Of a stretch of DNA of 64,000 nt, positions 27,566 through 34,575 are shown piece after piece. Origin of the DNA: Aliirhizobium wenxiniae (GTDB taxonomy: Bacteria > Pseudomonadota > Alphaproteobacteria > Rhizobiales > Rhizobiaceae); the NCBI RefSeq assembly GCF_014201355.1, contig NZ_JACHEG010000002.1:1054001-1118000 (forward strand), written 5' to 3'. Made by a program: the position numbers and the translations under genes. Each line of letters starts with the position of its first letter. Position 1 is the first letter of the stretch. The notes below the pieces were generated by a model that saw nothing but the letters and a program-made list of their open reading frames with translations, was not told where the DNA came from and searched no databases.

Positions 27566-29368
27566 ATGTTGAAACGCCTCCTCGACCGCCTGCCAGATCG
27601 ATTGCCAGATTGGCGCCACCTGCTGCATCCGACCCAATTGCGCATATTGATCAGGCGCAGCGAATTCGGCCTGATCGCGATGGCGGCTGTGGTCGGCATG
27701 CTTGCCGGGCTTGCCGTGGCGGCGATGAGTTTCATCGCCCACGAGATCCAGGTACTGATCTTCGGGATCGGTCCCGACGAGAGGCTTAGCGCGGCAACCT
27801 CGCTCGATCTGATGGTGGTGCTCTGGGCACCGGCCGCGGGCGGCGTGGTAATGGGGATCGTGTTCATGATCCTGAAGAAGTGGCGCAAAAAGCCGATGGT
27901 CGACCCGATCGAGGCAAACGCGCTGCATGGCGGCCGGTTGTCGTTGACGGACAGCATCGTGGTTGCGGTACAGAACCTGATTTCCAACGGTTTTGGCGCC
28001 TCGATAGGATTGGAGGCCGGCTATACGCAGCTTTCTTCAGGTATCGCCTCGAAGATCGGTCTCATTCTGCAATTGCGCCGCTCGGACATGCGCATTCTCG
28101 TCGGCTGCGGGGCAGCAGGCGCAATCGCCTCGGCGTTCAACGCACCACTGACGGGGTCTTTCTACGCCTTCGAGCTGATCATCGGCACCTATACGATCGT
28201 CAGCCTTGCGCCGGTGGTCGTCGCGGCACTGGCCGCGACCTTCGTGACACGGCTTTTCGTCGGCGACGAATTCATGATCGATATCGGCGAGATCGGCACG
28301 GTCGTTCCGGCAGACTATCTTCCAGCCGTCATGCTCGGAATTCTGTGTGCGGGCTGCGGCATCCTGTTGATGAAAGGCGTCTCGAAGGTCGAGGAACAGG
28401 CGCGCAAAAGCTCGATCTCACCCATCTTCCGTCCTGCACTCGGAGGACTGATCGTCGGGCTGCTGGCGCTGATCGATACGCGGGTGCTTTCGGCCGGGCA
28501 CGGCGCGCTGCATGAAAGCCTCAACCGGCACATGGCGATCGGGGCGGTGATCGGACTTCTGCTGCTCAAGTCCGTTGCATCGGCAATCACCATCGGCGCT
28601 GGCTTCCGTGGCGGCCTGTTCTTCGCCTCGCTGTTTCTGGGCGCGCTTATCGGAAAACTGTTTGCCTATTCGACGCCGTTCCTTTTTGCCCATGCAACGC
28701 TGACGCCGGTGATCTATGCGGTTGTCGGAATGAGTGCGATGGCGGTGGCGGTGATCGGCGGACCGCTGACGATGACGTTTCTGGCGCTGGAAGTGACCGG
28801 CGACTTTCCTATCACGGCGCTGGCGCTTGCGGCGGTCATCACGTCATCGGTCGTTGTGCGAACCAGCTTCGGCTATTCGTTCGCGACGTGGCGTTTTCAC
28901 CTGCGCGGCGAAGGGATCAGAAGCGCGCATGATATCGGCTGGATCCGCAACCTGACGGTGGACAAGCTGATGCGCTCCGATGTGAAGACGGCGCAGGCGG
29001 GAATGACACTCGACCAGTTCCGCAAGGAATTTCCGATCGGTTCGACGCAGCGGGTGATCGTCATCGACGAGACCGAAAAATATGTCGGGATCATTCTCAC
29101 CCCGGAAGTCTATTCGGCAGCGACCGAGGGCGGCGAGGAGAAACCGGAGCTCTCCTCGTTCATTCGCTACAAGAACGACGTGCTGCTTCGAAGCATGAAT
29201 GCCAAGCAGGCGGCAGCAATGTTCGACCGGACGGAGGCGGAAGCGCTGGCGGTGGTGAACAACCAGATCGAGCGCAAGGTGGTGGGGCAGCTTTCCGAAA
29301 GCCACACGCTGCGGCGTTATACGGAAGAGCTGGACCGGCGGCGGCGCGAAATGTCCGGCGAGATCTGA
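27566..29368 (+). CDS. ClC-family chloride channel/antiporter with CBS-like tail
   Basis: 600 residues. Twofold repeated ClC membrane fold of roughly 16-18 helices. GFGASIGLEAGYTQLSSG corresponds to the GREGP-type filter loop and keeps the gating glutamate (GxE). GAAGAIASAFNAPLTGSFYA and GAGFRGGLFFASLFLGALIG follow, the last equivalent to the GIFAP filter segment. The N-terminal GSGIP motif is replaced by DPIEANALHGG. C-terminal residues ~460-600 resemble a CBS pair (RNLTVDKLMRSDVKT). ATG 27566 is chosen over the frame opening at 27452 because it avoids overlap with the upstream gene. Channel versus H+ antiporter mode is not certain. Confidence 0.87.
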   Translation: MLKRLLDRLPDRLPDWRHLLHPTQLRILIRRSEFGLIAMAAVVGMLAGLAVAAMSFIAHEIQVLIFGIGPDERLSAATSLDLMVVLWAPAAGGVVMGIVFMILKKWRKKPMVDPIEANALHGGRLSLTDSIVVAVQNLISNGFGASIGLEAGYTQLSSGIASKIGLILQLRRSDMRILVGCGAAGAIASAFNAPLTGSFYAFELIIGTYTIVSLAPVVVAALAATFVTRLFVGDEFMIDIGEIGTVVPADYLPAVMLGILCAGCGILLMKGVSKVEEQARKSSISPIFRPALGGLIVGLLALIDTRVLSAGHGALHESLNRHMAIGAVIGLLLLKSVASAITIGAGFRGGLFFASLFLGALIGKLFAYSTPFLFAHATLTPVIYAVVGMSAMAVAVIGGPLTMTFLALEVTGDFPITALALAAVITSSVVVRTSFGYSFATWRFHLRGEGIRSAHDIGWIRNLTVDKLMRSDVKTAQAGMTLDQFRKEFPIGSTQRVIVIDETEKYVGIILTPEVYSAATEGGEEKPELSSFIRYKNDVLLRSMNAKQAAAMFDRTEAEALAVVNNQIERKVVGQLSESHTLRRYTEELDRRRREMSGEI

Positions 29369-29413
29369 GTGTGGGCAAGGGCGAAGCCGACACTCCGCCC
29401 CTGCACTCTTGCC

Positions 29414-30202
29414 TTACATGGTCGGAAGGATGGCGATGTCACGCACCTCATTTTCGATTCCGGTGATGGCACCGACTTCGGTGGCCGCGCCGGTTTCCAG
29501 ATTGACCGTGTAGAGCATCTTACCGGCCGCGAGATAGGCGGTATTCTTGCCGCCTTCTTCGCCATGGATGTCAAAGGCGTATGTCGCCGGCATTTCCTTG
29601 ATGCCGAGCTTGCCGATCGCCTTCAGGGTGCCGTCATTCGGCTTGGTCTGCTGGATCAGCGCGCCGATGGTGGCGTCGATATTGTACATCGCCGTCTTTT
29701 CCGGTTTGCCAATCGAATTGGTGTAGGCAGCCGCGACGATGTTCGGGGTTTCGCCCTTGTGCATGTCGCCCTCTTCGAAAGCCAGAACGCCATCGACCGT
29801 GACGGCACCCGTATCCGGGTGGACACGATGATTGGTGGTACCGGTCATGAAGCGCAGGCGGTCGGCCATGGGGTTGAAGTCGACCACGACCGGGGCTTCC
29901 GTCATGGTCAGCATCTTGTCCATCTTGGCGACTTCGGTGGCGGCGCCGGTTTCGAGATTGATCGAGACGATAGCGTGATCGGGCGTGACGCCGATGACCG
30001 TCTTGTTGCCAGGGCGGAAATCGATGCCGACCAACTTGTCGACGCCGGTCACGTCCATGGTCTTGGTCACTTCAGGTTTTGCGGTATCGAACATGACCAG
30101 GGTCTTGTCGCCGGTCAGGCCGAGGACGGGGGCAGCCATTGCAGCGGCGGCAGACGCGGCAAGCATGGTGGATGCGACGAGTGCGGTGCGAGTGATTTTC
30201 AT
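29414..30202 (-). CDS. DUF4394 domain secreted protein
   Basis: 262 residues. Signal peptide MKITRTALVASTMLAASAAA to about residue 24. The rest is a repeated beta-propeller-like DUF4394 pattern: GIDFRPGNKTVIGVTPDHAI, VDFNPMADRLRFMT, HPDTGAV and two copies of NLETGAATEV. Exported to the periplasm or beyond; function unknown. It is transcribed divergently from an ECF sigma factor and anti-sigma gene, and DUF4394 genes are often so placed, suggesting it is in their regulon. ATG 30202 fits the signal peptide; the in-frame extension to 30265 is not needed. Confidence 0.83.
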   Translation of the reverse strand: MKITRTALVASTMLAASAAAAMAAPVLGLTGDKTLVMFDTAKPEVTKTMDVTGVDKLVGIDFRPGNKTVIGVTPDHAIVSINLETGAATEVAKMDKMLTMTEAPVVVDFNPMADRLRFMTGTTNHRVHPDTGAVTVDGVLAFEEGDMHKGETPNIVAAAYTNSIGKPEKTAMYNIDATIGALIQQTKPNDGTLKAIGKLGIKEMPATYAFDIHGEEGGKNTAYLAAGKMLYTVNLETGAATEVGAITGIENEVRDIAILPTM

Positions 30203-30410
30203 GTGTCTCTCCCGTTGTGTTTCCAGCATGATCAAGAGCGGTAGGGCACACGGCCGCTGAAGCACTCTCGATGGGTAGACACATCGCGGGATGCCTCTGG
30301 ATGCAGCCGATGAAAATATTTATTTACCTCGCATCCATTTCCGCACCCGGCGTGTCTTCCATATGCAGTCTCAGGATGGCTGCGGGAAACCGGAAACACT
30401 GGACGAGCGC

Positions 30411-31040
30411 ATGTCCGTCGCCAGAACTACAGAGATGGAATATTCGCAACTGCGCGATTATTCGGGGAGAGAGGACAGCCTGGCCTTGGTGACAGACCAA
30501 TCGACGGACTTGGAGGCGGCGCTCGCCGCCTGCGCCAAGGGCGACCGCCGCGGATTGCGTGACATATTCGATGCAGAGGCCGGCAAGCTGGTGAGTGTCG
30601 CACAGCGGATCGTCAAGCGGCGAGAACTTGCCGAAGAAGTCGTGCAGGAAGCGTTCATCCGCATCTGGACACACGCGCATCAATACAAGCCAGAGCGAGG
30701 ATCGGCGCGCGGCTGGATCTACGCCATCGTGCGCAACCGGGCGCTCAACATGCTGAGGGACGGAAGCCGGGAAGACCTGATCATCGAAGATCAACTGGAG
30801 ACCATTCAGGACGCCGAGCAGCTGGAACAGATCATGGCGGCGTGGCACAGGCTCGACCATAACAGCCGGTTGAAGGAATGCCTTGGCCGTCTGGAAGAGA
30901 CAAGACGGCGTGGGATATTGATGGCCTATGTCGGCGGATATACTCACGGCGAAATCGCCGGTCGGCTGAAACTTCCGCTCGGCACGGCAAAGTCATGGAT
31001 AAGGCGCGGGCTCTTGACGCTGCGGGAGTGCATGGCATGA
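30411..31040 (+). CDS. ECF-type RNA polymerase sigma factor
   Basis: About 209 residues from ATG 30411; ATG 30435 is an alternative and the frame opens at 30291, so the start is uncertain. Region 2: RIVKRRELAEEVVQEAFIRI and GSARGWIYAIVRNRALNMLR. Region 4: RRRGILMAYVGGYTHGEIAG and LPLGTAKSWIRRGL (DNA-binding helix). It lacks any region 1 or 3, as expected for ECF sigma factors. Its stop overlaps the anti-sigma start (ATGA), so the pair are coupled. It probably drives its own operon and the divergent DUF4394 gene under some envelope or oxidative signal. Confidence 0.88.
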   Translation: MSVARTTEMEYSQLRDYSGREDSLALVTDQSTDLEAALAACAKGDRRGLRDIFDAEAGKLVSVAQRIVKRRELAEEVVQEAFIRIWTHAHQYKPERGSARGWIYAIVRNRALNMLRDGSREDLIIEDQLETIQDAEQLEQIMAAWHRLDHNSRLKECLGRLEETRRRGILMAYVGGYTHGEIAGRLKLPLGTAKSWIRRGLLTLRECMA

Positions 31041-31762
31041 AGTTCGCCAGCGAAAACGTTGCTCATATCGCCGACGAATATGTGCTTGGCCTGCTGAGCG
31101 AAGCAGACGTGGCAGAGGTGGAAAACGAGATCGAGCGCAATAGCACGCTCGCCACCGCCGTTGCGGAAGCGCGTGAGCGATTTCTGCCGCTCGACACCAA
31201 TGTCGATCCGGCTGCCTTGTCACCGGTACTATGGCAAGCCATCGATGCCCGTCTTCCCGAACAGGCCACGATGGAGACGCCATCCATCGCCTCCGTGTCG
31301 CCGCGTGTTCCGACAGCGGGGAACGACAATGTTCGTTCCGGCTGGCGATCGGCAGCAATTTCGGCGATTGCCGCCTCGCTGATCCTGGCTGTTGGGTTGG
31401 TATGGAGTGTGACGCGCACCGTGGAGCCGCTGGTTGTCGCAGTGCTCGTCAACGAGGCCGGTGAGGTTCAGGCGGTGGTAGAGGATTTTGGCAACGATAC
31501 GGCCAGCATCCGGCTGCTGACGGATTTCAATGTGCCTGAAGAGAAGACGATGCAGGTATGGACGCTTCCTTCCCGCGAGATGGGGCCGATGTCGCTCGGC
31601 CTGCTGGAAGATGCTCATTCCGCCTGGCTGAGCGGATCCACACTGCCGAAGCCACAGGATGCGCAGCTTTATGAAATCACGCTGGAACAGGCAGGAGGAT
31701 CGCCGACCGGGCGACCGACCGGGCCGATCCTTGCCAAGGGGTTTGCCAAGCTGACCCGTTGA
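31037..31762 (+). CDS. Anti-sigma factor, RskA/DUF-type, membrane-anchored
   Basis: 241 residues. The N-terminal anti-sigma domain (HIADEYVLGLLSEADVAEVE) is cytosolic. A single TM is near residues 115-135 (AISAIAASLILAVGLVWSV). The extracytoplasmic C-terminal half is the anti-sigma-K RskA domain (PEEKTMQVWTLPSREMGPMS, LYEITLEQAGGSPTGRPTGP). It sequesters the overlapping ECF sigma factor until the signal arrives. The upstream in-frame ATG at 30878 lies inside the sigma gene and was rejected. Confidence 0.85.
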   Translation: MKFASENVAHIADEYVLGLLSEADVAEVENEIERNSTLATAVAEARERFLPLDTNVDPAALSPVLWQAIDARLPEQATMETPSIASVSPRVPTAGNDNVRSGWRSAAISAIAASLILAVGLVWSVTRTVEPLVVAVLVNEAGEVQAVVEDFGNDTASIRLLTDFNVPEEKTMQVWTLPSREMGPMSLGLLEDAHSAWLSGSTLPKPQDAQLYEITLEQAGGSPTGRPTGPILAKGFAKLTR

Positions 31763-31865
31763 CACCAATCTGCCGGAAAGGGTGCTACCCCTGCCTTGGG
31801 ATAATTGCATCGTCGGTATGCTCGACTATTCTCAGGCTTGCCGGTAAGCCAGTCGGGAGGATCGC

Positions 31866-32783
31866 ATGGCCGAAATCGCGCTATCGACATCCCGTCCGAC
31901 CGGGACTGCAACAAGCTTTACCTGCCGCGACGGCGTTAGGCTCAACGGCCATATCTGGCCAGCCCGAAAAAAGCCCGTCGCTCGCGTGATCATCAACGCC
32001 GCCACCGGCGTGCTTGCCCGTTATTATCACTACTACGCGGACTTCCTTGCCGGCGAAGGGTTCGAGGTCCTGACCTATGACTATCGCGGCATCGGTCTTT
32101 CGCGGCCGGAAACCCTGCGCGGCTGCGGGTATCGCTGGCGGGACTGGGGCGAGCAGGATTTCGATGCGGCGCTGCGGTTCATGACCAAAAGAGCGCCGGA
32201 ACTTCCGTTGATGGTGGTGGGGCACAGTATCGGCGGTTACCTGCCTGGGCTTTCTCCCGAAGCCCGGCGGATCGACCGGATGCTGACGATGGGGGCGCAA
32301 TATGCCTGGTGGGGAGATTATGCGGCAGGGCATCGATCGAGGTTGTTCTGGCGCTGGCACATGGTGATGCCTGCCTTGACCGCGATCTACGGGTATTTTC
32401 CCGGCAGGAAGCTCGGCTGGCTAGAGGATCTTCCGGCAGGTGTCGCCAATGAATGGAGCTTTCGCGGGCCGCGAATGGAGCGGACGCATCCGAGGCATGA
32501 ACGCGAGGCTGTGCTTTCGCGATTTGCCGCCGTCACCGCGCCGATTCTAGCGATCTGCGTGACCGATGATGATATCGGTTCGGCCGCGGCGATCCGGCGG
32601 ACGCTTTCCTACTATTGCAATGCCGAGCGGATCGAAGCCGGCCTGTCGCCATCGCATTACGGGTTGGATGCGATCGGGCATTTCAGTCTTTTCCATTCCC
32701 GCCATGCCGATGGCTTCTGGAAGGATACGCTCTCGTGGCTGAAGAATGGCGTGAACCCCTTTGAGGGCAGCACTTCGGTTTGA
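31866..32783 (+). CDS. Alpha/beta hydrolase family protein
   Basis: 305 residues. Nucleophile S121 in VVGHSIGGYLPG, and an N-terminal strand-helix pattern with TYDYRGIGLSRP at 70-81. A late histidine follows in AIGHFSLFHSRH. The family is like the YdeN/serine-aminopeptidase S33-related hydrolases; no substrate can be assigned. No signal peptide. It is 103 bases after the anti-sigma gene on the same strand; no terminator was seen in between, so co-transcription is possible. Confidence 0.75.
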   Translation: MAEIALSTSRPTGTATSFTCRDGVRLNGHIWPARKKPVARVIINAATGVLARYYHYYADFLAGEGFEVLTYDYRGIGLSRPETLRGCGYRWRDWGEQDFDAALRFMTKRAPELPLMVVGHSIGGYLPGLSPEARRIDRMLTMGAQYAWWGDYAAGHRSRLFWRWHMVMPALTAIYGYFPGRKLGWLEDLPAGVANEWSFRGPRMERTHPRHEREAVLSRFAAVTAPILAICVTDDDIGSAAAIRRTLSYYCNAERIEAGLSPSHYGLDAIGHFSLFHSRHADGFWKDTLSWLKNGVNPFEGSTSV

Positions 32784-32858
32784 GACAGGTCAATGTGCGA
32801 CAATGGGCCGGTGCGAAGATGATCTCGACCAGGGAGGTCACTCAAGGAGGTCAACAAA

Positions 32859-33296
32859 ATGTTCAAACATATCCTCATCCCGACCGATGGTTCGCCGCTA
32901 TCGACCCAGGCACTCGAAAAGGCGCTCGACTTCGCACGCGAAAGCGGCGCCCAGGTAACGGTGCTGGCGGTGATAGAACCGCTGCAGGTCTTTACCGTCT
33001 ATCCCGTCGGCATGGATATCGCTTATGCCGAATACGAGCAGCGGGCGAACGAACAGGCAGACGGCATTCTGGCCGATGCAAAAGCGGCCGCCGCACAGCG
33101 CGATCTGACCTGCGAAGCGATAAAGCTCCAGAGCGTCGATCCGGCCGGCTGCATCGTCAAGACGGCAGAAAAATATGGCTGCGACGCGATCGTGATGGCA
33201 TCGCACGGACGTTCGGGCTTCAAGGCGTTCATGCTCGGCAGCGTGACGATGAAGGTGCTTGCCGGATCGAAACTGCCAGTGCTGGTTTACAGGTAA
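32859..33296 (+). CDS. Universal stress protein (UspA family)
   Basis: 145 residues. Starts MFKHILIPTDGS and ends with the ATP-binding motif MASHGRSGFKAFMLGSVTMK (G-x2-G-x9-G-S), so an ATP-binding single-domain USP is likely. AAGGAGG stands 8 bases upstream of the ATG. Soluble. Such proteins accumulate in stress and anaerobiosis; no Fnr-type box is evident in its short upstream region. Confidence 0.93.
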   Translation: MFKHILIPTDGSPLSTQALEKALDFARESGAQVTVLAVIEPLQVFTVYPVGMDIAYAEYEQRANEQADGILADAKAAAAQRDLTCEAIKLQSVDPAGCIVKTAEKYGCDAIVMASHGRSGFKAFMLGSVTMKVLAGSKLPVLVYR

Positions 33297-33336
33297 CGTA
33301 CTTGCCTTCAGCCGGCTCTTCCGGTCTTTAGCCGCC

Positions 33337-33609
33337 ATGAGCACAGATCTGACACGGATACGGAATGCCGGCTGGACCTTATGGGATCCGATTGGGCTGA
33401 AAGATGGCGCTCAACCGCCCGAGGAGGCTGTCGACGAATATGACAGCTACCTCCTGCAGGTGATCGACATGCTGCGCCATGGAGAGCCCGTGGAAATGGC
33501 AATCGACTTCCTGATGGAGATCGAGAGCGAACATATGGCATTGGGGCCTCAGCCGGACGCGCGGGATCGCGCGACGGAAACGGTCGAGGCTTTGCAGGAG
33601 CTGGCCTAG
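33337..33609 (+). CDS. Small acidic hypothetical protein
   Basis: 90 residues, ATG 33337: MSTDLTRIRNAGWTLWDPIG, then an acidic C-terminal half (MEIESEHMALGPQPDARDRA). No TM, no signal peptide, no recognised domain. The pattern NAGWxxWDPIGL recurs in small uncharacterised rhizobial proteins, in my recollection. It lies 40 bases after the universal stress gene and may be co-transcribed. Confidence 0.6.
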   Translation: MSTDLTRIRNAGWTLWDPIGLKDGAQPPEEAVDEYDSYLLQVIDMLRHGEPVEMAIDFLMEIESEHMALGPQPDARDRATETVEALQELA

Positions 33610-33641
33610 TCTCTTCAGTTACGAGAACGAGGGAGAGGACG

Positions 33642-34385
33642 TCAGCCCATAAGGCTACCGTAGCGCACCGAATAGATGCGGTCGCGGCCGAGCAGATGGG
33701 CGACGAGCGTTTCCTGCTTGAACAGGCCGTGCATCGCGCGATGGCGGATATCGAGGCCGCCGGTGAGCACGCCGAAGGCCGGCATGAGCAGGCGGTGGCC
33801 ATCGCTGGCGAAACACGGGCGACGAACAGACTTTTCGCGGCGCCGGACGGTAGCGGCGGGGTGGAGGTGCCCGGCAATCTCGCCCTTTGCCGAAATCAGG
33901 CTCGGTTCGTGGCGAAAAACCAGTCCCCCATAAACAAGTTCGTCGCTTGAGATACCCGGCAGGTCGGTGGTTCCATCGGGATCGTGATTGCCGTTGATCC
34001 AGATCCAGTCGCGACCGCGGGCCATATCGGCGATCATTTTTCGCAGGTCCGCAGGCAGGTGTTCGGAGCCGCTACGATCATGGAAATTGTCGCCGAGCGA
34101 GACGACGAGTTTCGGCTCGTAGCGGGCAATGACGGCGTTGAGGATGTTGAGCGTGGCGATCGTGTCATAAGGCGGCAGCATCATGCCGCGACGGGCGAAG
34201 GCGGCGCCCTTTTCCAGATGCAGGTCGGAGACGACGAGGGTCTGCGTTTCCGGCAGGTAGAGGCCACCGAGCGGATCGCAGACGGCGGCAGTGCCGTGGA
34301 CGAGGATTTCCTGGCTCCCCACGGGGGTGCCGGTTGCTTGTCCTGCAATCACGGTGCGGGCGGCAAGCCCCAGGCGGTGTATCAA
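33642..34385 (-). CDS. pdeM: Ligase-associated DNA damage response endonuclease PdeM
   Basis: About 247 residues. Calcineurin-like metallophosphoesterase: TLVVSDLHLEKGAAFA (DxH), VSLGDNFHDRSGS (GDxxD-like), WINGNHDPDG (GNHD) and GEIAGHLHPA (GHxH). PdeM acts with an Lhr-type helicase in a ligase-associated repair set; the helicase gene lies directly upstream on the same strand. The start is uncertain: TTG 34385 is the best site before the fold, because the ATG at 34571 would translate the intergenic repeat at 34421-34566 as protein. No strong ribosome-binding site was found. Confidence 0.82.
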   Translation of the reverse strand: MIHRLGLAARTVIAGQATGTPVGSQEILVHGTAAVCDPLGGLYLPETQTLVVSDLHLEKGAAFARRGMMLPPYDTIATLNILNAVIARYEPKLVVSLGDNFHDRSGSEHLPADLRKMIADMARGRDWIWINGNHDPDGTTDLPGISSDELVYGGLVFRHEPSLISAKGEIAGHLHPAATVRRREKSVRRPCFASDGHRLLMPAFGVLTGGLDIRHRAMHGLFKQETLVAHLLGRDRIYSVRYGSLMG

Positions 34386-34420
34386 AGTTGGTTCGTCTTT
34401 CTTTTTTGTTGTCAAAGAAA

Positions 34421-34566
34421 TGAGGGGGCGTCTGCCCCTCATCCGGCTGCCGCCACCTTTTCCCCGTAAGCGGGAGAGGGATATGCCGCGCCGTACTGCC
34501 CCTACCACCAGAGAGGAGCGGGCCACCTCCCCTCGCCCCCCGTTTACGGGAAGAGGGTGAGGGGCA
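34421..34566. repeat. Rhizobial palindromic intergenic repeat
   Basis: Inverted arrangement of GCCCCTCATCCGGCTGCCGC and, on the other strand, GCCCCTCACCCTCTTCCCGT. Each arm carries its own C/G-rich palindrome (TTCCCGTAAACGGG type). A first small hairpin, TGAGGGG...CCCCTCA, occupies 34421-34441. Elements of this composition are dispersed between genes in Rhizobium and Agrobacterium chromosomes. It fills the gap between the helicase and pdeM. Confidence 0.75.
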
Positions 34567-34575
34567 TTCACTGAC

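Noticed and set aside
30203..30410. GGAAAC elements on both strands in the sigma/DUF4394 intergenic region as ECF -35 boxes
   Set aside because: The copies lie only about 15-20 bases from the start codons and no convincing -10 follows at the usual spacing.
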